A stretch of 64,000 nucleotides of DNA from Bacteroidia bacterium. Lineage in GTDB: Bacteria; Bacteroidota; Bacteroidia; Flavobacteriales; Flavobacteriaceae. Location: NCBI GenBank assembly GCA_030430385.1, contig JAUIFO010000014.1:1-64000 (forward strand), given 5' to 3'. Below, in pieces: positions 18,715 through 26,878 of this stretch (position 1 is the stretch's first letter; each line of letters begins with the position of its first letter). The notes under the pieces were generated by a model. The model searched no databases, was not told the origin of the DNA, and was given only the letters and a program-made list of their open reading frames with translations. The position numbers and the translations under genes were made by a program.

Positions 18715-20424
18715 ATGAAGTCAAAATGTATAGCATTTCTGTGTAGTTTTTTACTAGCATCTTATGCTTACTCTCAAATTGCATTTGAAGACCAGAGTAT
18801 CGCTTTAGGTGTTGATATTGCTCTTGGAAACACCTTCTTAGGTAATGGTGTCTCGTTCTGTGATTTTGACAATGATGGCTGGGACGATCTCACCATCACC
18901 TCTTCTGCTACTGACACTGTAAGGTTTTTTAAAAATATGAATGGGACTTTTCAAGAGCAAACCTATTCTGGACTCACTTTTAACTATGAAACAAAATCGG
19001 TTACTTGGGTAGATTTTGATAATGATGGTGATAATGATCTATTTGTTACTAGCGCTGTTGCTGGAAACAAACTCATGGAGAATATTGGAAATATGACCTT
19101 TCAGAATATCACAGCTGGTTCTGGCATATCTACAAGTAATCTTTACACCTATGGTGCGTCTTGGGGCGATTATAATAATGATGGATTTCTAGATGTATTC
19201 CTAAGTAACAGAACGACTATTGTTTCTAATAAACTATACAGAAACAATGGTAATGGTACCTTTAATGATGTGACCTTATTGTCTGGTATCGATGTCACGC
19301 CTTTATTTTCATTTTGTTCGGCTTTTGTAGACATCAACAATGATGGTCACCAAGACTTATATGTTATTAATGATAAGGTTGACGCTCCAAATAAGTTGTA
19401 CAAAAATAATTCTGACGGAACTTTTACAGATATTAGTGAAAGTTCTGGCACTAACATTTACATCGATGCAATGTCTGCTACTATAGGCGATTATAATTCT
19501 GATGGTTTTTTTGATATTTATGTCACAAACAATCCATCTGGGAATTATTTCTTTAGAAATAATGGAGATGAAACATTCACTAATATAGCAGGTACAACAG
19601 GAACTACTTTTGATAGCTTTGCCTGGGGAGCAGCATTTTTTGATGCTGAAAATGATATGGATCTTGACATCTATGTGAGCGGTCAATTTGATGGAAGCGA
19701 TCCAAACCTATTATCTGCTGCTTTTTATCAAAATAACAACAATGATGCATTCACCTTAAATACTAATTATTTCCCTGGTGACACTAGAGAAAGTTATGCC
19801 AATGCTATTGGAGACATAGATAATGATGGATTACTAGACGTGGTAGTAATTAATAATGATGATAATCTATTCTTATGGAAAAACATTACAGCTAATCCGC
19901 TTAATTGGATAACATTTAGCCTAACCTCAACTCTAAGTAATAAAAATGCAATTGGTGCTAAAATTGAAATATCAGCAAACAATCAAAAACAATACAGATA
20001 TACCTTATGTGGTGAAGGCTATATGGCGCAATATGGATCTAAAATTCATTTTGGAGTTGGTACAAATACCGTTCTAGATTATGTAAAAGTCAACTGGCCA
20101 AGTGGTATTGAAGATGTTATTTACAATGTTCCTGTAAATCAAAACCTAAATATCACAGAAGGAGAAAATACATTAGGCACAGAAAACAATTCATTTTCTA
20201 AATTTCAAGTCTACCCAAATCCTGTTGAAACAACCTTACATATCAAATCAAATACTACTGTTAGTGAAATTGAACTCATTAATATGCAAGGACAACAAAT
20301 TTTCAAAGCGCAGCCAAATAGCCTCACTAGTACTTTTGACCTGAAATGGCTAAGTCAAGGCATTTACTTTGTACGCATATCAAATGGTAAAACCTTTGAA
20401 ACTGTAAAAATCTCAAAACAATAA
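18715..20424 (+). CDS. Secreted FG-GAP/VCBS repeat protein with ASPIC/UnbV and T9SS domains
   Basis: The 569-residue protein has a signal peptide (about 1-20). About seven VCBS/FG-GAP blades follow, each with a calcium-loop signature (FDNDGWDDL, FDNDGDNDLF, YNNDGFLDVF, INNDGHQDLY, YNSDGFFDIY, IDNDGLLDVV and a degenerate one), forming an integrin-like beta-propeller. Residues about 395-480 are an ASPIC/UnbV domain (NAIGAKIEI, HFGVG, VKVNWPSG). The last 80 residues are a type A T9SS sorting domain opening with VYPNPVE. This CRTAC1-like architecture is common in marine flavobacteria and suggests a surface-exposed adhesive or glycan-binding protein; no enzymatic motif is present. Confidence 0.9.
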   Translation: MKSKCIAFLCSFLLASYAYSQIAFEDQSIALGVDIALGNTFLGNGVSFCDFDNDGWDDLTITSSATDTVRFFKNMNGTFQEQTYSGLTFNYETKSVTWVDFDNDGDNDLFVTSAVAGNKLMENIGNMTFQNITAGSGISTSNLYTYGASWGDYNNDGFLDVFLSNRTTIVSNKLYRNNGNGTFNDVTLLSGIDVTPLFSFCSAFVDINNDGHQDLYVINDKVDAPNKLYKNNSDGTFTDISESSGTNIYIDAMSATIGDYNSDGFFDIYVTNNPSGNYFFRNNGDETFTNIAGTTGTTFDSFAWGAAFFDAENDMDLDIYVSGQFDGSDPNLLSAAFYQNNNNDAFTLNTNYFPGDTRESYANAIGDIDNDGLLDVVVINNDDNLFLWKNITANPLNWITFSLTSTLSNKNAIGAKIEISANNQKQYRYTLCGEGYMAQYGSKIHFGVGTNTVLDYVKVNWPSGIEDVIYNVPVNQNLNITEGENTLGTENNSFSKFQVYPNPVETTLHIKSNTTVSEIELINMQGQQIFKAQPNSLTSTFDLKWLSQGIYFVRISNGKTFETVKISKQ

Positions 20425-20431
20425 ATATTCT

Positions 20432-20794
20432 ATGTCAACTATGTCAACACAACCTATTCATATCAATTACATCGAATTCAAATCAACAAATTTAGAGGCT
20501 ACAAAATCCTTCTACTCAAAAGCATTTGGATGGACATTTACAGATTATGGTCCAGATTATACCGCTTTTGAAAACAGTGGTATTTCTGGTGGTTTTGAAA
20601 AAACAAATGAGTCTATCGATAAAGGAGTTTTGGTTGTATTGCATCATGAAGATCTGGAAGCTATCAAACAACAAATCATTAAGTTAGGCGGACAAATCTC
20701 TGTAGATATTTTTTCATTTCCAGGTGGAAAACGGTTTCAGTTTATAGATCCTTCTGGAAATGAATTAGCGGTTTGGTGCGAAACAGAAGATTAA
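20432..20794 (+). CDS. VOC family (glyoxalase-like) protein
   Basis: The 120-residue protein is a single VOC domain, with INYIEFKSTNLEATKSFYSKAFGWTFTDYG at the front and FIDPSGNELAVW at the end. It belongs to the glyoxalase/bleomycin-resistance superfamily; metal and substrate are unknown. Two start codons (20432 and 20441) are possible and differ by three residues. It converges with holA: the two stop codons share the four bases TTAA at 20791-20794, leaving no room for a terminator between them. Confidence 0.85.
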   Translation: MSTMSTQPIHINYIEFKSTNLEATKSFYSKAFGWTFTDYGPDYTAFENSGISGGFEKTNESIDKGVLVVLHHEDLEAIKQQIIKLGGQISVDIFSFPGGKRFQFIDPSGNELAVWCETED

Positions 20795-21795
20795 GCCAAT
20801 ATTTTTACTAAAAGCTCTTTTAAAAGATCACCTTGAGGAACCGCGTTTGAATTCACACCTTTTCCTTTAACATCAAACTCTCTTAGTATAGCAACCACAC
20901 TACTCACTTTTTTCATTGGAAAGTTTCGTGAAGCAGTAATGTATTCATTCACAAAATAAGGATTGATCTTTAATGCCGAAGCAATACTTCTTGGATTCTT
21001 ATCGTGTAAGCCATGTAAATGCAATAATTGTGAGAAGAAGTTAAACAACAACGACACCGTAACAACCATCGGATTGTCTTTTGGGTTATCTGCAAAATAG
21101 GTCACGATCTTAAAGGCCTTTTTGGTGTTGCGTTCTCCAATAGCTTTTCGCAATTCAAAATTATTGTAATCTTTACTAATTCCGATATTTTCTTCAATAT
21201 GATCAGGTGTAATTTGTGTCCCTTCAGGAAGAATGATCTTAAGTTTATTCAATTCGTTGTTGATCTTACTCAAATCTGTTCCTAAAAACTCCACAAGCAT
21301 CTGCGCAGCTTTAGGCGAAATAGAATAATTCTGTCCAGCCAACACACGTCTGATCCAATCTGGCACCTGATTATCGTAAAGTTTTTTACTTTCAAAAACA
21401 ACTCCGCTTTTTTTAACTGCCTTGTACAAGGTCTTACGTTTATCAATTTTTTTGTATTTGTAATTAACCACTAAAACGGTTGTAGGCTGCGGATTTTTAG
21501 CATAAGACACTAATTTTTCAATCGTTCTTGATAAATCTTGCGCTTCTTTAACGATAACAACTTGACGTTCGGCCATCATCGGAAAACGTTTTGCATTACT
21601 CACAATATCATCTATTGCAACATCTCTTCCGTAGAGCACCATTTGGTTAAACCCTTTTTCTTCTTCAGAAAGCACATTGTCTTGAATAAAATCTGAAATA
21701 GCATCAATGTAATAAGGCTCTTCTCCCATTAAAAAATAAATAGGTTTGAGTTGTCCTTTTTTAATATCTGAAACTATTTGTTTTACGTCGTCCAA
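20791..21795 (-). CDS. holA: DNA polymerase III subunit delta (clamp loader)
   Basis: The 334-residue protein matches HolA: IYFLMGEEPYYID at residues about 19-31, the QVVIVKEAQDL strand, and the C-terminal collar domain with LLFNFFSQLLHLH. Delta opens the beta sliding clamp as part of the clamp loader in the replisome. The start is TTG at 21795, encoding MDDVKQIV, which matches how flavobacterial HolA proteins begin in my recollection; the next Met (residue 23) would remove the first strand. The gene diverges from the HsdR-N-like gene with about 93 bases between starts. Confidence 0.92.
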   Translation of the reverse strand: MDDVKQIVSDIKKGQLKPIYFLMGEEPYYIDAISDFIQDNVLSEEEKGFNQMVLYGRDVAIDDIVSNAKRFPMMAERQVVIVKEAQDLSRTIEKLVSYAKNPQPTTVLVVNYKYKKIDKRKTLYKAVKKSGVVFESKKLYDNQVPDWIRRVLAGQNYSISPKAAQMLVEFLGTDLSKINNELNKLKIILPEGTQITPDHIEENIGISKDYNNFELRKAIGERNTKKAFKIVTYFADNPKDNPMVVTVSLLFNFFSQLLHLHGLHDKNPRSIASALKINPYFVNEYITASRNFPMKKVSSVVAILREFDVKGKGVNSNAVPQGDLLKELLVKILA

Positions 21796-21837
21796 AGTCT
21801 TAAAATATATACTTTATATAAAAAGCGTGTTAAGGTA

Positions 21838-21868
21838 TTTGGTAATTATACAATGTAAGTTACCTTTG
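21838..21868 (+). promoter_or_regulatory. Full Bacteroidota promoter, TTTG-N19-TACCTTTG
   Basis: TTTG at 21838-21841 and TACCTTTG at 21861-21868 are separated by 19 bases, matching the -33/-7 consensus exactly. The HsdR-N-like gene and the glycosyltransferase follow from it. Confidence 0.8.
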
Positions 21869-21888
21869 AAAAAAACTGAATTTAATTT

Positions 21889-22332
21889 ATGCACGAACTC
21901 AATTTTCCTAAGTTCGATTTCCGTTTCAAAAGTAACGAAAATAAAATTTCTATTTTCGATGAGATTCGTAAAAAATTCATCATTTTACAACCCGAAGAAT
22001 GGGTACGTCAGCATTGTGTTCAGTATTTAATTCAGCATAAAAATTATCCGAAATCATTAATCAATGTCGAAAAAACACTTCAGATCAATAACCTCAACAA
22101 ACGATACGATATTGTAGTGTTCAATCCTGATGGAAGCATTCACTTAATTGTAGAATGTAAAGCTGCAGACATTGATATCAATCAGAAGACCTTTGATCAA
22201 ATTGCACGATATAATTTAGCTTTAGATGCAAGCTATCTTATGGTAACCAACGGAATTAATCATTATTATTGTAAGATGGATTTCAAAAAGGAACAGTATC
22301 AATTTTTAAAAGATATTCCAGACTACCAATGA
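21889..22332 (+). CDS. HsdR N-terminal-like PD-(D/E)xK nuclease-fold protein
   Basis: The 147-residue protein has the fold of the type I restriction enzyme HsdR N-terminal domain (HSDR_N). The catalytic core is recognisable as RYDIVVFNPDGSIHLIVECKA (the D, then ExK of PD-(D/E)xK), with a Q residue in FDQIARYN as in motif QxxxY. No helicase, methylase or specificity subunit is near, so it is not a restriction system; stand-alone copies next to holA are common in flavobacteria by recollection. A DNA-repair or housekeeping nuclease role is inference. Its stop overlaps the next start (ATGA). Confidence 0.85.
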   Translation: MHELNFPKFDFRFKSNENKISIFDEIRKKFIILQPEEWVRQHCVQYLIQHKNYPKSLINVEKTLQINNLNKRYDIVVFNPDGSIHLIVECKAADIDINQKTFDQIARYNLALDASYLMVTNGINHYYCKMDFKKEQYQFLKDIPDYQ

Positions 22333-23309
22333 AGATCGCTGTTGTTATATTAAACTGGAATGGAAAGCAATTACTAGAGCAGTTTTTGCCTTCTGTGGTA
22401 CGCTTTTCTGAAGGTGCAAAGGTCTATGTTGCTGATAATGCTTCAACAGATGATTCGGTAGCTTATATGAAACAACACTTTCCAAACGTTTCAATTATTG
22501 AAAATCCGTCAAATGGTGGTTATGCTAAAGGCTATAACGATGCTTTACAATATGTTCACGAAGATATATTTTGCTTACTAAATAGTGATGTTGACGTTTC
22601 TGAAGGCTGGCTAGATCCTATTCTGGAAGCATTTATTTCAAACCCTAAAACGGCTATCATTCAGCCTAAAATTTTAGATTTCAAAAAGAAAACGCATTTT
22701 GAGTATGCTGGAGCTGCTGGTGGATTTATTGACAAATATGCTTATCCGTATTGTAGAGGACGTATTTTTAACAGCATTGAAAAAGATAAGGGTCAATACA
22801 ACGACACAACCTCAATTTTTTGGGCTTCAGGTGCTTGTTTTTTTATTCGAAAAGACACGTTTAATACGCTTAAGGGCTTTGACGAATCGTATTTTGCACA
22901 TTTTGAAGAGATTGATTTGTGTTGGCGTGCTTTTAATAAAGATTACAACATTGTATATGTTGGCGCTTCAACAGTATACCACGTTGGTGGAGCCACTTTA
23001 AGTGCACTACATCCCAAAAAAACCTTTCTTAATTTTAGAAACAGTTTATTTACCATCACCAAAAACGCACACGGATTTTTATTCGGTTTAATTTTTATCA
23101 GACTTATTCTGGATGGCATTGCTGGTTTAAAATTTTTAATACAACTCAAACCTTTACATAGTTTGGCAATTCTCAAAGCGCATTTCAGCTTTTATAGTCA
23201 TTTACCTAAACTTTTAAACGTACGCAAATCCCTTCCGCAGAAAAAAAATTACTACAATACAAGATCCATAGTCTGGTCCTACTTCATTAAAAAACGCCGA
23301 CAGTTTTAA
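22329..23309 (+). CDS. Family 2 glycosyltransferase
   Basis: The 326-residue protein is a GT-A glycosyltransferase. It opens with KIAVVILNWNGKQLLEQFLPS, has the VADNASTDDS nucleotide-binding loop, the DXD-like LLNSDVDV metal site, and a FDESYFAHFEEIDLCWRA acceptor segment. This resembles rhamnosyl- and similar sugar transferases of cell-surface polysaccharide synthesis. The C-terminal region (about 245-270) is hydrophobic and may attach to the inner membrane. It is translationally coupled to the upstream nuclease-fold gene by an ATGA overlap, although no functional link is known. Donor and acceptor are unknown. Confidence 0.9.
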   Translation: MKIAVVILNWNGKQLLEQFLPSVVRFSEGAKVYVADNASTDDSVAYMKQHFPNVSIIENPSNGGYAKGYNDALQYVHEDIFCLLNSDVDVSEGWLDPILEAFISNPKTAIIQPKILDFKKKTHFEYAGAAGGFIDKYAYPYCRGRIFNSIEKDKGQYNDTTSIFWASGACFFIRKDTFNTLKGFDESYFAHFEEIDLCWRAFNKDYNIVYVGASTVYHVGGATLSALHPKKTFLNFRNSLFTITKNAHGFLFGLIFIRLILDGIAGLKFLIQLKPLHSLAILKAHFSFYSHLPKLLNVRKSLPQKKNYYNTRSIVWSYFIKKRRQF

Positions 23310-23368
23310 TTGTTCATAAAACTGTTAAAAATTAAGTTAAATAAGCGCTAAGCGATGATACTTTTATA

Positions 23369-23376
23369 TAATTTTG
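23369..23376 (+). promoter_or_regulatory. -7 promoter box for the OmpA lipoprotein gene
   Basis: TAATTTTG is an exact TAnnTTTG match, 55 bases before the ATG at 23432. No -33 TTG is evident. Confidence 0.5.
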
Positions 23377-23431
23377 GTATGTTCATTAAGAACAACAACT
23401 AAAAATTAAACCTATTTTTAAAATTTCATTT

Positions 23432-24289
23432 ATGAGAAAATTAATGCTAATAAGTATTGCTGGGATGTTCATTTTAACATCATGTGTGGCTAAGAAGGAA
23501 CATGAAGCGTTAAAACAAAAACAACAAGAAACTCAAGATCTATTAAACAGTGCAACTGTAAAATTGAACAGTTGTTTGTCTGAAAAAGCTGCTGCTCAAG
23601 CACGTGTAGAAACTATGAAAGACCAGTTGGCTGATTTAAGAAAAGCTAACCAAGATCTTATTGATACTAAAGGGAACTTAACCACCTTAACTCAAAAAGG
23701 TGCTGAAAACCTTGAGAAATCCTTAGAAAGTTTAAAAGAAAAAGATTTAAAGATCTCGAGATTACAAGATGCGCTTACAAAAAAGGATAGTGTTACTTTG
23801 GCTATCGTTTCTAGCTTGAAAAAAGCTGTAGGTATTGACGATCCAGATATTGAGGTAAACGTTGAGAAAGGCGTTGTTTTTATTTCAATTGCTGATAAGT
23901 TATTATTCAAAAGTGGTAGCTATACGGTAACGTCTAAAGCTAAAGAAGTTTTAGCGAAGGTTGCTGCTGTAATTAATAGCAAGCCAAACTTTGAAGCGAT
24001 GGTAGAATCACATACCGATAACGTACCATACTCTAAAGGTGTTTTAGAAGATAACTGGGATTTGAGTGTGAAACGTGCAACTTCTGTGGTTAGAGTTTTA
24101 GAAGAACTTGAGGTAAATCCGCAACAACTTATTGCTGCTGGTCGTAGCTATCATGTGCCATTAGTTGAAAATGACACCGCTGAAAACAAAGCAAAAAACA
24201 GACGCACTAGAATTGTTGTACTTCCTAAGATCGATCAATTCTATGATATGATAGAAGAAGAAATGAAAAATTTATCTGGAGCAAACTAA
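23432..24289 (+). CDS. OmpA-family peptidoglycan-binding lipoprotein with coiled coil
   Basis: The 285-residue protein has a lipoprotein signal (about 1-17, lipobox LTSC). A long heptad-rich coiled coil (about 22-125) follows, then a C-terminal OmpA domain (about 140-275). The OmpA signature is clear: SHTDNVPY, NWDLSVKRATSVVRVL and NRRTRIVV, holding the Asp and Arg that bind diaminopimelate in peptidoglycan. It should link the outer membrane to the cell wall, the coiled coil spanning part of the periplasm. It has its own promoter and a strong terminator, so it is a single-gene unit, and likely abundant. Confidence 0.92.
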   Translation: MRKLMLISIAGMFILTSCVAKKEHEALKQKQQETQDLLNSATVKLNSCLSEKAAAQARVETMKDQLADLRKANQDLIDTKGNLTTLTQKGAENLEKSLESLKEKDLKISRLQDALTKKDSVTLAIVSSLKKAVGIDDPDIEVNVEKGVVFISIADKLLFKSGSYTVTSKAKEVLAKVAAVINSKPNFEAMVESHTDNVPYSKGVLEDNWDLSVKRATSVVRVLEELEVNPQQLIAAGRSYHVPLVENDTAENKAKNRRTRIVVLPKIDQFYDMIEEEMKNLSGAN

Positions 24290-24308
24290 TCCAGTAAATA
24301 TAAATGAG

Positions 24309-24338
24309 AAAAGCTCAACCATTAGGTTGGGCTTTTTT
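24309..24338 (+). terminator. Strong intrinsic terminator, possibly bidirectional
   Basis: A 12-base stem (one G-U pair) formed by AAAAGCTCAACC and GGTTGGGCTTTT has an ATTA loop and more T residues after it. It follows the OmpA gene by 20 bases. The opposite strand ends in a T4 run and lies just past the stop of the convergent Sua5/YrdC gene, so it could serve both. Confidence 0.9.
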
Positions 24339-24339
24339 G

Positions 24340-24960
24340 TTAAAAAATTTCGGTGCTTCCTTTACCTTCTCTAATAACTTCAGGTATCTCTTGAGACAAA
24401 TCAATGACGGTTGAAGCTTCATTATCACCATAACCTCCATCAACAACCAAATCGACAAGATTGTCCCATTTTTCTAAGATCAATTCAGGATCTGTTGTAT
24501 ACTCAATGATCTCATCCTCATCTCTTATAGAAGTAGAAACAATAGGATTACCAAGTTGTTTCACCATTTCTAAAGCAATACGATTATCAGGCACACGAAT
24601 ACCTACTGTTTTTCTTTTCTTAAATGGATGAGGCAAACTTTTTGAACCAGGGAGAATAAAAGTATAAGGTCCAGGTAACGCACGCTTTAATATCTTAAAA
24701 GTTGTGGTATCAATTTGCTTTACATAGTCACTTAAATTACTCAGATCATGGCAAATAAATGAAAAGTTAGACTTTTCTAATTTAACACCTTTAATTCTTG
24801 CAATACGCTCTAAAGCTTTAATATTAGTGATGTCGCAACCCAATCCGTAAACCGTATCTGTAGGATAGATAACCAAACCTCCCGATTTGAGTACCTTTAT
24901 GACTTTAGCCATATCTCTCGGATTTGGGTTTTCCTCGTAAATTCTGAGCAATTCAGCCAT
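24340..24960 (-). CDS. L-threonylcarbamoyladenylate synthase (Sua5/YciO/YrdC family)
   Basis: The 206-residue protein is one YrdC domain: GGLVIYPTDTVYGLGCD at about residues 28-44, KSNFSFICHDLSNLSDYV, LPGPYTFIL, GIRVPDN, and a closing STVIDLS. The enzyme makes threonylcarbamoyl-AMP from threonine, bicarbonate and ATP, the first step of the universal t6A37 tRNA modification. It lacks the extra C-terminal Sua5 domain. YciO paralogues share the fold, so a second copy elsewhere could be the main enzyme. It diverges from the alpha/beta hydrolase gene. Confidence 0.85.
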   Translation of the reverse strand: MAELLRIYEENPNPRDMAKVIKVLKSGGLVIYPTDTVYGLGCDITNIKALERIARIKGVKLEKSNFSFICHDLSNLSDYVKQIDTTTFKILKRALPGPYTFILPGSKSLPHPFKKRKTVGIRVPDNRIALEMVKQLGNPIVSTSIRDEDEIIEYTTDPELILEKWDNLVDLVVDGGYGDNEASTVIDLSQEIPEVIREGKGSTEIF

Positions 24961-25011
24961 AAATTCTTTATCTTGACGTTATCTACATACAATGTAATTA
25001 ATTATTTTAAA

Positions 25012-25878
25012 ATGAAACTCATCAAACAATATATTCTACCATTATTTTTTTGCATCGTATGTATTGCATGCTCAGAAGACGACTCCGCTAATTCTGAAAT
25101 GCCTGCAGATCAAGTTATTTTTGATTTTCGTCAAGAACTAAATGTGGCTTACGGAACAGATCCACGTCAGGTATTTGATATTTACCTTCCTGAAGGCAGA
25201 ACACAAAGTACTAAGGTTATGATTTTGATTCATGGTGGTGGATGGGTTTCAGGATCAAAAGAAGATATGAACCTTCTGAAAGATCTATACCTACAAGATG
25301 CGCCAGATATTGCTATTGTAAATATGAATTACAGACTAGCCAATGAAGACAATCCGCCTTATCCAATGCAAATCAATGATATTTCCTTATTAATTGATTA
25401 CCTAAAAAGTAATAAAGAAACTTTTGTAATTTCAGACGATATAGGATTTCTTGGAACGAGTGCTGGAGCTCATTTAGCAATGTTGTGGAGCTATGCTTTC
25501 GATACAGAATCAAATGTGCAAATGGTTTGTAGTATTGTCGGACCAACTAATTTTACAGATCCTGCTTATTTAGAAAATGAAGACCCTGTTATTGATGAAC
25601 TAATTGAAATCTATGGCATTGATCCTACAACCGATTTTCTTGAAGAAGTTAGTCCGTTTCATCAGGTTAATGAATCTGCGCCTCCAACTATTCTATTTTA
25701 TGGTGGACAAGACCCTTTAATTCCTACGAGTCAAGGTGTAGATATGAGTAATCGGCTTGAAGCCTTAGGTGTTACGCACGAATTTACCTTATACGAAAAT
25801 GCTGGTCATGGATGGATAGGTTTAGAGCTCATTGATACCTGGAACAAAATTAAAGTGTTTACTAATTCTCATCTTTAA
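25012..25878 (+). CDS. Alpha/beta hydrolase (esterase-like) lipoprotein
   Basis: Beginning at the ATG at 25012, the protein has 288 residues and a lipobox Cys after a hydrophobic stretch (CIAC, followed by SEDD). The alpha/beta-hydrolase core shows the oxyanion HGGGWVSGSK motif, nucleophile GTSAGAHL, acid in GGQDPLIP and histidine in NAGHGW, resembling the BD-FAE and esterase/carboxylesterase groups. An acyl-ester, perhaps on a polysaccharide, is the likely substrate (inference). An upstream in-frame TTG at 24973 was rejected because it would bury the lipoprotein signal. It should sit in the periplasm or on the outer membrane. Confidence 0.85.
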   Translation: MKLIKQYILPLFFCIVCIACSEDDSANSEMPADQVIFDFRQELNVAYGTDPRQVFDIYLPEGRTQSTKVMILIHGGGWVSGSKEDMNLLKDLYLQDAPDIAIVNMNYRLANEDNPPYPMQINDISLLIDYLKSNKETFVISDDIGFLGTSAGAHLAMLWSYAFDTESNVQMVCSIVGPTNFTDPAYLENEDPVIDELIEIYGIDPTTDFLEEVSPFHQVNESAPPTILFYGGQDPLIPTSQGVDMSNRLEALGVTHEFTLYENAGHGWIGLELIDTWNKIKVFTNSHL

Positions 25879-25921
25879 TCATATTTGTGTAACATTTCAA
25901 AACTTTTGCAGTCTATATATT

Positions 25922-26878
25922 ATGCGGAATCTTTGTTATATCGTCTTTCTTTTCAGCGTATCGCTTTGTGCCTTTAACAAAGAATATTATGATGTGTTAT
26001 CGTTTACCAATGCTGAAGTCATTAACAAGAATACGACACGAATTCCGTTTAAACTTGTCGATCACCTCATTGTTATTGAAGCCCAACTCTTAGACCAAAA
26101 AGGAAGCTTCATTATTGATACTGGTTCTGAAACTTTAATTTTAAACAAAACGCATTTCAAAGGTTTCCAAAGATCAAATCAGCAAACTCAAAAGTCTGGT
26201 GTTTTAAACATTATCGACAATCCACTAGAAAGGCACTTAAAAGAATTCATTATCAAAGATTTGGTCATCAATCATACCTTTTCAGATGTCATCGATTTAT
26301 CTCATATAGAAGTCAGTAAAAAAATGCACCTTTTAGGCATTATTGGTTACGACGTTTTAAAAGACTATGAGATTTTTGTAGATATGTATCTTAACCAGAT
26401 CACACTCACCAAAACAAATGCCAAAGGCGATAAACTCGATGATGCTGTCTATTTAGAAAAAATAATAGATAGTCTCGATTTCAAATTAAAAAAACACACC
26501 ATTGTTATTGAAGCCAATGTTAATGATAAAATCTTAAAATTTGGAATAGATACTGCTGCAGAGTTAAACCAATTAAACAGTAATGTAGATAGAAAAGTTT
26601 TAAAACAATTTTTTCCAAAACGCAAGCTTCAACTTATTGACGCTACAGGTAAAAAAATAGAAGTTTTGGCAGGGAAATTGTATAGAGTAAAACTAACAGA
26701 ATCCATTTATTTTGGTCCAATGCATACCATCTTAACAAACTTATCAAAAATGAATCATGCTTTTGGAACACACTTGGACGGAATTTTTGGCTACGAATTT
26801 TTAAGACAACAGCGTATGATTATTAATTATAAAAAAGAAAAGCTTTACTTTGTAAAGAACCCACTAATTAGGCAATGA
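25922..26878 (+). CDS. Exported retropepsin-like aspartic protease
   Basis: Starting at the ATG at 25922, the 318-residue protein has a signal peptide (about 1-18) and two halves of a pepsin-like fold. The first carries the catalytic FIIDTGSETLILN motif; the second the weaker KFGIDTAAELNQL, and both end with a flap and the hydrophobic GIIGYDVLKDY/GIFGYEFLRQQ segment. Bacteroidota have many such clan AA proteins, few characterised. The upstream in-frame start at 25832 overlaps the hydrolase gene and lacks a signal peptide, so it was not used. Its last four bases overlap the next gene (ATGA), so the two are translationally coupled. Confidence 0.82.
   Translation: MRNLCYIVFLFSVSLCAFNKEYYDVLSFTNAEVINKNTTRIPFKLVDHLIVIEAQLLDQKGSFIIDTGSETLILNKTHFKGFQRSNQQTQKSGVLNIIDNPLERHLKEFIIKDLVINHTFSDVIDLSHIEVSKKMHLLGIIGYDVLKDYEIFVDMYLNQITLTKTNAKGDKLDDAVYLEKIIDSLDFKLKKHTIVIEANVNDKILKFGIDTAAELNQLNSNVDRKVLKQFFPKRKLQLIDATGKKIEVLAGKLYRVKLTESIYFGPMHTILTNLSKMNHAFGTHLDGIFGYEFLRQQRMIINYKKEKLYFVKNPLIRQ

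Noticed and set aside
21889..22332. HsdR N-terminal domain as sign of a restriction-modification system
   Set aside because: No methylase, specificity or helicase gene is near; it is a stand-alone nuclease-fold protein between holA and a glycosyltransferase.
25832..25921. Upstream in-frame start for the aspartic protease
   Set aside because: It overlaps the hydrolase gene and would bury the signal peptide; the ATG at 25922 gives a normal one.
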